From the NCBI GenBank assembly GCA_910588175.1, contig CAJUQQ010000035.1, positions 1 through 20,117 on the forward strand: 20,117 bases of DNA, in the 5' to 3' direction. The position numbers and the translations under genes are program-made. The notes beneath the pieces are model-generated. The model made no database searches. It was not told where the DNA came from and saw nothing but the letters and a program-made list of their open reading frames with translations. Positions 1 through 7,258 of the stretch are shown here, in pieces. This DNA comes from an uncultured Oscillibacter sp. (GTDB taxonomy: Bacteria > Bacillota > Clostridia > Oscillospirales > Oscillospiraceae). Within the stretch, counting starts at the first letter, position 1. The number at the start of each line of letters is the position of its first letter.

Positions 1-839
1 ACGCCGTGGGCGATGTGGTACTTGCCGCCCAGGGGATAGCTCAGGGCGTGGACGGCGGTGGTGCCGGAGGCGGTGATGGCGACGCCGGCGTAGAAGCTGG
101 CCAGGAGCATGGTGTTTTTAGCGTCCATGGCCTCCGGGTCGTCACAGGCCCGCTCGATGTTGTTCAGAATCATGTCTAGGGCCTGGAGAGCGAAGAGATC
201 GCTGAAGGGGTTGGCCTTGTTGCTGGTGAAGCACTCGATGGCGTGGGCCAGGGCGTCCACACCGGTGGCGGCGGCAATTTTCCGGGGCAGCTTCTTGATC
301 ATCACCGCGTCCAGTATGACGTAGTCCGCGATCATCTCCGTGTTCACGATGCCCACCTTCAGCTGCTTCTCCGGCACGGCCACAATGGCGTTGGGAGTGG
401 CCTCGGAGCCGGTGCCCGCAGTGGTGGGAATCATCAGGGTTTTCATGCACTTCTTGGCGCGGCCCGGCTCGTCCAGCAGTTCTTTGATGCCGTATTCATC
501 CGTCATCAGGATGCTGGCCAGCTTGGCGGTGTCCATGACGCTTCCGCCGCCCACGGCCATGATAAAGTCCGCGCCGCACTGCTTGCACTGGTCCACCAAC
601 TTCTGGGCCTCTATGTAGGAGGGCTCCGCCGGCAGATCGTCCAGAATGACGGTCTCCACGCCGGTCTCCCGGACCTTTGCCATGGGGAATTCCAGCAGGC
701 CCGCGCCCTCGATGCCCTTGTCCGTGAAGACCACCAGGCGCTTCACGCCGTTGGTGGCGAAGATTTCGGGAATCCGTCCCAGGGCGTCCTCGCCGCTGTA
801 GACGGCGTGAGGCATTTTCAGTTCGTATTTGGTCAGCAT
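1..839 (-). CDS. Iron-containing alcohol dehydrogenase, C-terminus cut by window edge
   Basis: Seen: 279 codons from ATG at 839, running off the left edge, so about 100 residues are missing compared with a usual length near 380. The N-terminal dinucleotide-binding part carries GGGSVMD (residues 97-103) and TTAGTGSE (139-146). The four expected metal ligands are all present: D195 and H199 in DALAHA, then H264 and H278. Family knowledge: group III Fe2+ alcohol dehydrogenases reduce aldehydes or oxidise small alcohols and hydroxy acids with NAD(P)H in the cytoplasm. The ribosome binding site (846-851) overlaps the stop codon of the upstream kinase gene, so the two are one operon. Inference: it handles an oxidation or reduction step of a short hydroxy acid linked to the kinase. 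The substrate cannot be read from sequence; lactaldehyde, 4-hydroxybutyrate or sugar-acid chemistry are alternatives. Confidence 0.93.
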   Translation of the reverse strand, partial: MLTKYELKMPHAVYSGEDALGRIPEIFATNGVKRLVVFTDKGIEGAGLLEFPMAKVRETGVETVILDDLPAEPSYIEAQKLVDQCKQCGADFIMAVGGGSVMDTAKLASILMTDEYGIKELLDEPGRAKKCMKTLMIPTTAGTGSEATPNAIVAVPEKQLKVGIVNTEMIADYVILDAVMIKKLPRKIAAATGVDALAHAIECFTSNKANPFSDLFALQALDMILNNIERACDDPEAMDAKNTMLLASFYAGVAITASGTTAVHALSYPLGGKYHIAHG

Positions 840-850
840 GTCGCATCCTC

Positions 851-2101
851 CTATTGATTCCCGGCGTTCAGGGAGCGGGCCAGTCGGACAAACAGGTCCG
901 CGCCGCCGAAGCCGCCGGATTTTGATATGATATGATAGGGCTTCCCCTGATAGACAAATTCCGTCAGGACCGCCCCGGCGTCCAGCTCGCACACCGGCAG
1001 CAGCTCTGCCGCGCCCACGGCCCGGGTCAGGGCCAGCAGCGTGTCTCCGCCGGTGCAGAGAAGCGTGGCGTCCAGCCCCCCGTCCAGCAGCCGTTGGACC
1101 AGGCGGCCCAGCTGGCTGGAAATGCGGACCCGGAGGTCCTCGGTGCTGAGGCGGTGCTCCCGGGCGTAGGCGGCGGTATCGTCCCGCCCCGGCGGGTCGT
1201 TGACATCCAGAATAAAGCGCTTCTCCTCTCCGGCGGCCTCCAGCCAGGCCGCCGCGGCGGCGGCGCAGTCCGGCGTCTCCAGCCAGCCGGGCTCCAACTT
1301 CTGTTCCGGGGTCAGGTGAACCCGGGGGAAGCCCGCCGCCTCCGCTGTCTCCATCTGCCGCAGGGTCACCGGGTTCACACTGCCGCAGGCCACGAAGAGG
1401 GCCGGGACCAGCTCCGGCCGCCCCGGCGGCGGGCCGTTCAGCTCCAGCAGCTCCGCCAGCACCGCCGCGAAGCCCGCGCACCCGGCGGAGAGGGTCAGCC
1501 CCTCCCGGCCCAGGGACCGGCCGATCCGCAGCAGGTCGCCGTCGGTCTCCGCGTCATAAACCTGGATGCCGGGGCGGGATTCCGCCGCTTTCCCCAGCCG
1601 GTGGAGGACCGCCGGCCGCTTGGACTGGGCGGCGATGATCTCCTCCAGAGAGGAGGCGGTTACCGGTTCGAAGGGGTCCTGGCCGAAGACGCTGTCCGCC
1701 ACGGGCACGCTGTCGATGTAGTGGACGCCGTTCCGGGTGATCCGCCCCATCTTGGGCAGCGCCGGGAGGAAGGCCAGCCGGTCTGCCCCGGCGGCGTCCA
1801 GCACCGCTGTGAGCTCCGCCCCCACGTTTCCCCGGAGGGCGGAGTCCGTCTTCTTGTAGATGTACCGGAAGCCCGCCGCCAGCGCGTCCTTTACCGCCCG
1901 GAAGACCGTTTTGTAGGCCGCCTCCGGCGTCAGGTGCCGGGTCTCGGCATCCAGGACCATCACCTGGATGTCCGCCCCCGCCTGAGAAAAGTCATAGCCC
2001 GGGTCCGTCGCCACACAGGTCTTCGCCCCTCGGGCCGCGAACTGGACGCCAGTGTCCAGCGCGCCGGTAAAATCATCCGCGATGATCAGAAGCCTGGTCA
2101 T
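851..2101 (-). CDS. DUF1537 family (four-carbon acid sugar) kinase
   Basis: Seen: 416 aa, full length for the family. The N-terminal domain opens with ADDFTGALDTG (residues 8-18), the acidic substrate-binding signature, followed by YKKTDSALRGN (82-92). The C-terminal nucleotide-binding domain has TGGDT (350-354) and the glycine-rich KSGGFGG (394-400). Family knowledge: DUF1537 proteins are ATP-dependent kinases that phosphorylate C4 acid sugars such as threonate, erythronate or 2-oxo-tetronates in the cytoplasm. The start is fixed by AGAAAGGAG (2109-2117), seven bases before ATG. It is the first gene of a leftward operon with the iron alcohol dehydrogenase and is divergent from a PrpR-like regulator; this arrangement supports an inducible catabolic pathway. 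The exact sugar acid is not known, and no PdxA-like or aldolase partner is visible because the operon leaves the window. Confidence 0.92.
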   Translation of the reverse strand: MTRLLIIADDFTGALDTGVQFAARGAKTCVATDPGYDFSQAGADIQVMVLDAETRHLTPEAAYKTVFRAVKDALAAGFRYIYKKTDSALRGNVGAELTAVLDAAGADRLAFLPALPKMGRITRNGVHYIDSVPVADSVFGQDPFEPVTASSLEEIIAAQSKRPAVLHRLGKAAESRPGIQVYDAETDGDLLRIGRSLGREGLTLSAGCAGFAAVLAELLELNGPPPGRPELVPALFVACGSVNPVTLRQMETAEAAGFPRVHLTPEQKLEPGWLETPDCAAAAAAWLEAAGEEKRFILDVNDPPGRDDTAAYAREHRLSTEDLRVRISSQLGRLVQRLLDGGLDATLLCTGGDTLLALTRAVGAAELLPVCELDAGAVLTEFVYQGKPYHIISKSGGFGGADLFVRLARSLNAGNQ

Positions 2102-2117
2102 GGGACATCTCCTTTCT

Positions 2118-2132
2118 GCCTAATTTTGAAAC
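2118..2132. promoter_or_regulatory. Candidate operator, copy 3 (degenerate)
   Basis: GCCTAATTTTGAAAC matches the 15-mer at 2254-2268 at 12 of 15 positions. It lies just upstream of the kinase ribosome binding site, downstream of the predicted kinase promoter. Binding there would act as a roadblock or tune expression. Inference only. Confidence 0.35.
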
Positions 2133-2204
2133 GACTGTTTTCGCAAATTATCAACCTTGGTGATTTCTGCCAAAAGTATGACGGCTATTTCCGCCTTTGA
2201 GTCT

Positions 2205-2233
2205 ATTTTAGAGAGAATTGCCCATCGGAGCAA
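2205..2233 (-). promoter_or_regulatory. Candidate sigma-A promoter for the kinase/alcohol dehydrogenase operon
   Basis: On the minus strand a -35 TTGCTC (2228-2233) and -10 TAAAAT (2205-2210) are separated by 17 bp, giving a leader of about 100 nt before the kinase. The -35 is weak, as expected for an activated promoter. No sigma-54 type -24/-12 element was found in this intergenic region. Confidence 0.4.
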
Positions 2234-2253
2234 TCTTTTTCACTCCCCAAATT

Positions 2254-2268
2254 GTTTAAATTTGAAAC
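2254..2268. promoter_or_regulatory. Candidate operator, copy 1
   Basis: GTTTAAATTTGAAAC is palindromic except for one pair. A near-identical site in the opposite orientation lies exactly 60 bp downstream, and a weaker third copy is at 2118. It lies between the two divergent promoters, a position suited to an activator of the leftward operon. The likely binder is the adjacent PrpR-like protein, by proximity. Confidence 0.5.
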
Positions 2269-2282
2269 GCATCGAAAAAGGC

Positions 2283-2311
2283 TTGCGTTAATTTTGTGCG
2301 TTTGGTATAAT
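2283..2311 (+). promoter_or_regulatory. Extended -10 promoter of the PrpR-like regulator
   Basis: TTGCGT (2283-2288), a 17-bp spacer and a perfect TATAAT (2306-2311) preceded by TGG, an extended -10 that offsets the weak -35. The -10 is followed at once by operator copy 2. Confidence 0.75.
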
Positions 2312-2313
2312 GT

Positions 2314-2328
2314 GTTCAAATTTTAAAC
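2314..2328. promoter_or_regulatory. Candidate operator, copy 2, over the transcription start
   Basis: GTTCAAATTTTAAAC is palindromic except for one pair and is the near reverse complement of the copy at 2254-2268. It covers the predicted start site of the regulator gene, which suggests autorepression. Confidence 0.5.
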
Positions 2329-2344
2329 ATATTTGGAGGGGCCT

Positions 2345-4141
2345 ATGAGCACACCGATTCGCGTATTGGGCATCGCCCCCTACGAGGGGATGAAGACGCT
2401 GATGAGCAATCTGGCGGAGGAGTACCCCCAGATGGACCTGACGCTGTTCGTGGGGGACCGGGAGCTGGGTCTGGAGATCGCCCGGGCCAATTTCCACGGA
2501 AATTACGACGTGGTCATCTCCCGGGGAGACACCGCCGCCATGCTGAGAAGGGACCTGAGCCTGCCGGTGGTGGAGATCGAGGTCACCATGTACGATCTGC
2601 TCTGCGCGATGAAGCTGGCGGACGGGCTGGACGGCCGGACCGCCTTCATCGCCGCCTCCAGCATTGCCGAAAGCGCCCGGCGGCTGTGCGAGGTGATGGG
2701 GGACGGCATGGAGATTTATACCTACGACGCCCAGGACAAGGTGGAGCCCATTCTGCTGGAGCTCCAGCGGGGCAGCTGCCGGACCGTTCTCTGCGACGCC
2801 CTGGCCAACGTCACCGCCAAGCGCCTGGGGATGAACGCCTTTCTGGTCACCTCCTCGGTGGGGAGCATCCGCAGGGCCTTTGACCAGGCCATGCTCATCT
2901 GCGGCAGCAAGCGGAGGATGCGGGAGGAAAACCTCTTCCTTCGGGAGCTGATTCAGGGGCAGATCAGCCAGACCGTGGTCTTTGACCAAGAGGGAAGCCT
3001 GTTTCTCTCCACGCTGAACGACCCGGGGCCCGAGCTGCTGGAGCTGCTGCGCCGGGAGCTGCCGGAGTGCCAAAACGACCTGGAGCGCCGGATTTTCCGA
3101 AACCTGGGGGGGATGCTGTACTCCATCCGGGCCCGGCAGATCAGCTCCGGCGATCAGGCCTACACCGCCTTTTTCCTGGACGCCCGGAAGACGCCCCTCT
3201 CCCCCAGCCAGGCGGGCATCCGCTTCGCCACCCGGCCGGAGGCGGAGAGCGATTTTTATGACAGCATTTTCAGCTTCGCCGGCACCATCGGTGACTTCCA
3301 GGAGGAGATTGCCCGGATCAACCAGAGCAGCGCCCCGGTGATGGTCTCCGGCGAGGACGGCACCGGCAAGGAGTCCATGGTGGGGGCGCTGTACATGCGC
3401 AGCGTCCTGCGGAATCACCCGCTGGTGTCCATCAATTGCAGTTTGCTGAACGACAAGAGCTGGACCTTTCTGCTGGAGCACCCCAACTCCCCCCTTTCCG
3501 ACGGGGGAAACACCCTGTACTTCGCCAGCGTGGACATTCTCTCCCCGGAGCGGCGGCAGCTGCTTCTGGCCGTCCTGGCGGAGATGGATGTGTGCCGGAG
3601 AAACCGGGTGATCTTTTCCTGCGTCTGCCAGCCGGGGGAATTCACCTCCGCCGTGGGGTCGCTGTTCAGCGACAAGCTGTGCTGCCTCACCCTCTACCTG
3701 CCGCCGCTGCGGCAGATGGCGGGGCGGATTCCCAATCTGGTGAACCTCTCCCTGAACTATCTGAACGCGGACCTCCCCCGGCAGATTTTAAGCGTCGAGC
3801 CGGAGGCCATGGAGCTGCTGCAAAACTTCCAGTGGCCCCACAACTACACCCAGTTCCGCCGGGTCCTGGGGGACCTGGCCGTCACGGCCCCGGGGCAGGC
3901 CATCACCGCCGAGAGCGTCCGCCAACTCCTGCGGAAGGAGCGGCACGTGGGGGCTTTCGCCCTCCGGGCGGAGAACGCCGCCGTGCCCCTGGACCTGGGG
4001 CGGAGCCTGGAGGAGATCAACCAGGACGTGGCCCGCCGGGTGCTGGAGGAGACCGGAGGCAACCAGACCGCCGCCGCCAAGCGGCTGGGAATCAGCCGGA
4101 CCACGCTGTGGAGGCTGCTGAAGGATCAGTCCCAGCGGTAA
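2345..4141 (+). CDS. PrpR-like transcriptional regulator with a degenerate AAA+ domain
   Basis: Seen: 598 aa from ATG 2345, which has GGAGG five bases upstream; an in-frame TTG at 2333 overlaps that site and is unlikely to be used. Residues 1-190 match the PrpR N-terminal sensor domain. Residues 305-520 resemble a sigma-54 activator AAA+ domain with Walker A GEDGTGKE (336-343) and LPPLRQ (452-457). Residues 560-595 form a Fis-type helix-turn-helix (GGNQTAAAKRLGISRTTLWR). Odd: Walker B is GGNTLYFASVD (387-397), lacking the Asp-Glu pair, and Walker A to Walker B is about 15-20 residues shorter than in NtrC-type proteins, with no GAFTGA loop. It therefore probably cannot remodel sigma-54 polymerase and more likely acts at sigma-A promoters, as TyrR does. 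It is divergent from the kinase operon, its likely target, with a metabolite of that pathway as the likely signal. Confidence 0.9.
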   Translation: MSTPIRVLGIAPYEGMKTLMSNLAEEYPQMDLTLFVGDRELGLEIARANFHGNYDVVISRGDTAAMLRRDLSLPVVEIEVTMYDLLCAMKLADGLDGRTAFIAASSIAESARRLCEVMGDGMEIYTYDAQDKVEPILLELQRGSCRTVLCDALANVTAKRLGMNAFLVTSSVGSIRRAFDQAMLICGSKRRMREENLFLRELIQGQISQTVVFDQEGSLFLSTLNDPGPELLELLRRELPECQNDLERRIFRNLGGMLYSIRARQISSGDQAYTAFFLDARKTPLSPSQAGIRFATRPEAESDFYDSIFSFAGTIGDFQEEIARINQSSAPVMVSGEDGTGKESMVGALYMRSVLRNHPLVSINCSLLNDKSWTFLLEHPNSPLSDGGNTLYFASVDILSPERRQLLLAVLAEMDVCRRNRVIFSCVCQPGEFTSAVGSLFSDKLCCLTLYLPPLRQMAGRIPNLVNLSLNYLNADLPRQILSVEPEAMELLQNFQWPHNYTQFRRVLGDLAVTAPGQAITAESVRQLLRKERHVGAFALRAENAAVPLDLGRSLEEINQDVARRVLEETGGNQTAAAKRLGISRTTLWRLLKDQSQR

Positions 4142-4149
4142 CGGGAAAA

Positions 4150-4187
4150 CCGGCTGCCGTCATGTCTGATAGAATGACGGCGGCCGG
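4150..4187. terminator. Strong hairpin after the regulator gene, no U-tract
   Basis: A 14-bp stem (4150-4163 with 4174-4187, one G-T pair, core GCCGTCAT/ATGACGGC) with a 10-nt loop begins nine bases after the regulator stop codon. No T-run follows on either strand, so it may act as a 3'-end stabiliser or a weak terminator. The rest of 4188-4285 shows nothing recognisable. Confidence 0.5.
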
Positions 4188-4285
4188 CTCCGCGGGGGCG
4201 CGGGGAACAAGGGACGCGGATCTTCGCCTCCGGCGTCCGCCGGAACTGCCGGACTCCCTGGAAAAAGCGCCGGGCCTTGGGGCGA

Positions 4286-4314
4286 TTGACAGCGGTCGAA
4301 ACTCCCGGTATAAT
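4286..4314 (+). promoter_or_regulatory. Perfect-consensus sigma-A promoter
   Basis: TTGACA (4286-4291), exactly 17 bp, then TATAAT (4309-4314). Predicted transcription starts near 4321, giving a leader of about 50 nt to the S-layer-anchored hydrolase. No operator-like repeat overlaps it, which suggests strong constitutive expression. Confidence 0.9.
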
Positions 4315-4370
4315 GTCGAATCAGGAGAAAAAAGAACCCCGGAACCCGGGGGAGCGAAGAAGGGGGAGCC

Positions 4371-6194
4371 ATGGGAAAACGTTGGGCGGCGGGGGCGCTG
4401 GTGGCGCTGCCGCTTGTGTGGGCGGCGCTGGCCGCGCCCCTGGCCTGGGCCCAGGGACGGACGGAGCCGAAGGAGCCGGTGGAGGCGGCGGCCCCGGTGG
4501 CGGGGGAGGAACTGGCCGTCGTGGAAATCACGGAGCCCGCCGGGAGTCTGGAAGAGCTGCGGGCCGTCCCCGCCGGGGAGGTCCCGGCGGAGGGGCGGGA
4601 CGCCGCCCGCTGGGCCCTTTACCGGGATCTGCTGTCCCCGGGAGAGGACGGGAGCTTTGACGCCGAGATACCGGTGAGCCGGGGGGAGGCCGTCCAGGCC
4701 CTATACCGGCTCAGCGGCATTCTGGTTTCGGTGGACTCCTGCCCCTTCCCGGACGTACCGGAGGAATACCGGGACGCCGTGGCCTGGGCCGCGGCCTGTG
4801 GCATCAGCGGGGGCGTGGCGGAGGACTGGTTCGATTCCCAGGCTTGGGTGACCCGAAGCCAGCTGGCGGTGATGCTCCGCCGCTTCGCCGCCTGGCGGGG
4901 GGAGGACGTGGAGAGCCGGACCGCCGTGTACTGGGACGGGGAGACGGTCCCCTCTTACGCGGAGGAGGCGCTGAATTGGGTGATGGACCGGGGGCTGTAC
5001 CAGGGCATGACGGACCACGGGCTTTACCCGGACCTGCCGGTGTCCCGGCTGCAGCTGGCGGCGGTTCTGGCCAGACTGCAAGGGGACCGGGATACCCTGG
5101 CGGGGGAGATCGCCCTGCCGGAAGGCGGGGAGGATTCCCTCTCCCGGCGGAAGCACGAGGAAGTGAACCGGGCGGTGGAGGCCGCCGCCCGCCGCCACGG
5201 GGCGGTGGGGATTCAGGTGGCCGTCATTGAAAACGGCGCGGTTACCGACGCCTATCATTACGGCTGGGCGGTGAAGGGGAGCGTCCCCATGAGCAGCGCC
5301 CATAAGCTGCGGACCGCCTCCCTTTCCAAGATGGTGGTGGGCCTCTCCGCCGCCCTGCTGTGGGAGGAGGGGATCGTGGATTATGACGCGGACATCGGCG
5401 CGTACTGGGGCGTGGACATCTGGAAGCCTGTCACGATCCGCAGCCTGCTGACCCACACCTCCACCCTGCTGAACAGCGAGAGCATCGCCTGGGACTACGC
5501 GGGGGTCAAGGCTCAGCTGACCAGCGCCTCCGGCTATAGCGGAGGCACGCCGGGGGATCTGCGGGGCTGGAGCTATAACAACCACGCCTTCGGCATCCTG
5601 GGCCAGACCTTGGAGCTGGCGGCGGGGCGGTATTTGGACAGCCTGCTGGAGGAGCGGGTCCTGGGCCCCCTGGGGGCGGACGGCAGCTTTGCCGCCGGGG
5701 AGCTGGGGGAACCGGAGCTGGTGACCCCGCTGTACCGGGACGGCAGCCTGAGGCGCTCCGCCGGAAACCAGCTGCAGGTCCGCCGGTGGAGCGCGCCGGG
5801 GGCCACGGGGCGGCAGTTCGCCGGAGGCTTCACCTCCAGCGCCGTGGATATGGCGAAGATGACGGCCCTGCTGGCGGGAGACGGTTGTTTTGAGGGCGTC
5901 CGGCTGTTGGGCGCGGAGACGGTGGAGCAGATGGAGCGCCACGAGGACCGGGCCCTCCCCGGCGGAACCTATCAGGCGCTTCCCATGCGGCTGGGGTTCG
6001 GCCTCTATGGCCGGGAGCGGCTGTATTACCACACCGGCAGCGCCTACGGCGTGTACAACCTTCTCAGCTATGACCCGGACACCGGGGACGGCGTGGTGGT
6101 GCTGACCATGGGCGCGGATGGGAAGAAGGATACATACGGCGTCTACGCTGTCTGCGGCGAGATCAGCCGGGCGGTGTATGAGGCCGTCCGGTGA
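4371..6194 (+). CDS. Secreted S-layer-homology serine hydrolase (beta-lactamase/DD-peptidase fold)
   Basis: Seen: 607 aa. Residues 1-28 form a signal peptide with cleavage likely after LAWA. Residues 75-240 hold S-layer-homology repeats: a weak first one, then clear ones around 123-173 (CPFPDVPEEYRDAVAWA) and 193-237. Residues 258-600 are a beta-lactamase-related domain with SxxK (S317-K320), YxN (Y402-N404) and HTG (554-556) in place of KTG, the pattern of class C-like esterases and D-Ala-D-Ala peptidases. Family knowledge: SLH domains bind pyruvylated secondary cell-wall polymer, so the enzyme is displayed on the cell surface. Inference: a peptidoglycan-modifying peptidase or esterase rather than a true resistance enzyme. 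It is a single gene with its own consensus promoter, a GGGGGAG ribosome site and a strong terminator. The substrate is uncertain. Confidence 0.92.
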   Translation: MGKRWAAGALVALPLVWAALAAPLAWAQGRTEPKEPVEAAAPVAGEELAVVEITEPAGSLEELRAVPAGEVPAEGRDAARWALYRDLLSPGEDGSFDAEIPVSRGEAVQALYRLSGILVSVDSCPFPDVPEEYRDAVAWAAACGISGGVAEDWFDSQAWVTRSQLAVMLRRFAAWRGEDVESRTAVYWDGETVPSYAEEALNWVMDRGLYQGMTDHGLYPDLPVSRLQLAAVLARLQGDRDTLAGEIALPEGGEDSLSRRKHEEVNRAVEAAARRHGAVGIQVAVIENGAVTDAYHYGWAVKGSVPMSSAHKLRTASLSKMVVGLSAALLWEEGIVDYDADIGAYWGVDIWKPVTIRSLLTHTSTLLNSESIAWDYAGVKAQLTSASGYSGGTPGDLRGWSYNNHAFGILGQTLELAAGRYLDSLLEERVLGPLGADGSFAAGELGEPELVTPLYRDGSLRRSAGNQLQVRRWSAPGATGRQFAGGFTSSAVDMAKMTALLAGDGCFEGVRLLGAETVEQMERHEDRALPGGTYQALPMRLGFGLYGRERLYYHTGSAYGVYNLLSYDPDTGDGVVVLTMGADGKKDTYGVYAVCGEISRAVYEAVR

Positions 6195-6203
6195 GGAAGC
6201 GCG

Positions 6204-6241
6204 AAAAAGCGCTCTGGGAGTATTTCCCAGAGCGCTTTTTT
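6204..6241. terminator. Bidirectional intrinsic terminator
   Basis: A perfect 12-bp stem (AGCGCTCTGGGA 6208-6219 with 6225-6236) and a 5-nt loop, flanked by an A-run (6204-6208) and a T-run (6236-6241). It ends the rightward hydrolase gene and the leftward small-protein gene. Confidence 0.93.
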
Positions 6242-6246
6242 GGGGC

Positions 6247-6471
6247 TCAGAACAGCTTCTTCAGCCCGCCCAGGGCCTCCCCCAAGTCGGAGGCGGCCAG
6301 CTTGGCCTTGAGCCCCGTTACCAGGGGTTGGAGCTGCTCGTCGGGCAGGTCTACGCCGGTGAGCTCCTCCAGGGTTTTCACAGGGTCGTCCTGAAAGCGC
6401 TTCAGGAGGGCGGGGTCCTTCCGGAGCTTGGCGGCCAGCTCCTCGATTTACGCCTTGATATCCATGCTCAT
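6247..6471 (-). pseudogene. Small Firmicutes-type protein interrupted by a nonsense codon
   Basis: Seen: ATG at 6471 (or 6465) with AAAGGAG (6479-6485) upstream, then seven sense codons MSMDIKA, an in-frame TAA at 6448-6450, and 66 further open codons to TGA at 6247. The downstream reading has clear protein character: RKDPALLKRFQDDPVKTLEE, then LTGVDLPDEQLQPLV and a C-terminal GLKKLF. It resembles short (about 70 aa) clostridial proteins that start MDIKxLIEEL, so the stop probably replaces a leucine codon such as TTA. The promoter, ribosome site and terminator are all intact. No good in-frame restart with a ribosome site follows the stop. Function of the family is unknown to me. A sequencing error or a recent loss of function are both possible. 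Confidence 0.72.
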
Positions 6472-6524
6472 AAGTACGCTCCTTTTTCGGTTCGGTACGC
6501 CGGAAGAGCCCGGCGGCAGTCCTA

Positions 6525-6553
6525 ATGATAAAAAAATCCGGGATATTTGTCAA
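6525..6553 (-). promoter_or_regulatory. Near-consensus promoter of the interrupted small gene
   Basis: On the minus strand TTGACA (6548-6553), a 17-bp spacer and TATCAT (6525-6530). Its good state suggests that the nonsense codon in the gene is recent. Confidence 0.8.
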
Positions 6554-6621
6554 TGAATTTCCGGACAAATTGCCAAAAATGTGGAATTTGAAAAATTTTG
6601 CTACATATTTTCCCTGAAATG

Positions 6622-6630
6622 TGGTAAACT
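6622..6630 (+). promoter_or_regulatory. Weak candidate -10 for the CarD-type gene
   Basis: TGG-TAAACT resembles an extended -10 about 70 bp before the gene. No convincing -35 lies 16-18 bp upstream, so this is tentative. Confidence 0.3.
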
Positions 6631-6699
6631 GGTTATAGAAAAGGGCAAGAAAAACGCCGGAAGGGGACAGGCCCCGGACCCGGCGGGAAGGAGGACGGG

Positions 6700-7221
6700 A
6701 TGTTTCAGCCTGGAGAATTGGTGGTATACGGATCGACCGGCGTGTGCCGGGTGGAGGGCTTTGGCGGTCTGGACCAGCCCGGAGAGGATCGGGGAAAGCG
6801 GTACTATCTCCTCAAGCCCCTGTGGCAGGACGGAATGATCTACGCCCCGGTGGACAGCGAAAAGGTCCCCATGCGCCCGGTGATGAGCCGGGAGGAGGCG
6901 GAGGCGCTGATCGGCCGCATGCCGGAGATTCCGGCGGCGTCCTGCCGGGGGAACACGGCCCAGGCCTTGGCCCAGCAGTACCAGGCCGCCGTCCGGGAAG
7001 GGGGGCACCAGGCTTTGATCGAGATGATGAAGGCCATCTACCGCAAGCGCCGCCAGGCGGAGGCCAAGAACCGGCGTTTGGGGCTGGTGGACGAGCGGTA
7101 CATGAAGCAGGCGGAGCGGCTGCTCTATGGGGAGCTGGCCACGGCGCTGGAGATTCCCTATGACGGGGTGGAGGACTACATCGCCGCCCGTCTGGAGGAG
7201 CCTGCCGAGGCCGGCGCGTGA
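6700..7221 (+). CDS. CarD family transcriptional regulator
   Basis: Seen: 173 aa, the usual size. Residues 1-60 form the CarD/CdnL RNA-polymerase-interacting domain (FQPGELVVYGSTGVCRVEGF, then RYYLLKPL and IYAPVDSEKVPMRPVMS). The remainder is helical and charged (AIYRKRRQAEAKNRR, YMKQAERLLYGELA), matching the helical DNA-contacting part of the family. Family knowledge: CarD proteins bind the RNA polymerase beta subunit and stabilise open complexes, adjusting rRNA and stress promoters. The start is ATG 6700 behind GGAAGGAGG. It is a single gene, divergent from the interrupted small gene and closed by a hairpin. Target promoters cannot be read from sequence. Confidence 0.93.
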   Translation: MFQPGELVVYGSTGVCRVEGFGGLDQPGEDRGKRYYLLKPLWQDGMIYAPVDSEKVPMRPVMSREEAEALIGRMPEIPAASCRGNTAQALAQQYQAAVREGGHQALIEMMKAIYRKRRQAEAKNRRLGLVDERYMKQAERLLYGELATALEIPYDGVEDYIAARLEEPAEAGA

Positions 7222-7258
7222 AAACAAGGAGACGGGGAGCCCCCGTCTCCTGCTGTTT
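7222..7258 (+). terminator. Terminator-like hairpin after the CarD-type gene
   Basis: A perfect 10-bp stem, GGAGACGGGG (7228-7237) with CCCCGTCTCC (7241-7250) and a 3-nt loop, flanked by AAACA and TGTTT that can extend the pairing. The T-tract is weak. Confidence 0.7.

Noticed and set aside
932..2200. Long plus-strand open frame opposite the kinase gene, and similar long frames opposite other genes (2288-3481, 4701-6032, 8039-9040)
   Set aside because: Gln/Arg/Gly/Pro-rich shadows of genuine genes in high-GC DNA, without domains or ribosome sites.
2102..2344. Sigma-54 (-24/-12) promoter for the kinase operon
   Set aside because: No TGGCAC-N5-TTGC match on either strand; only sigma-A-like elements were found.
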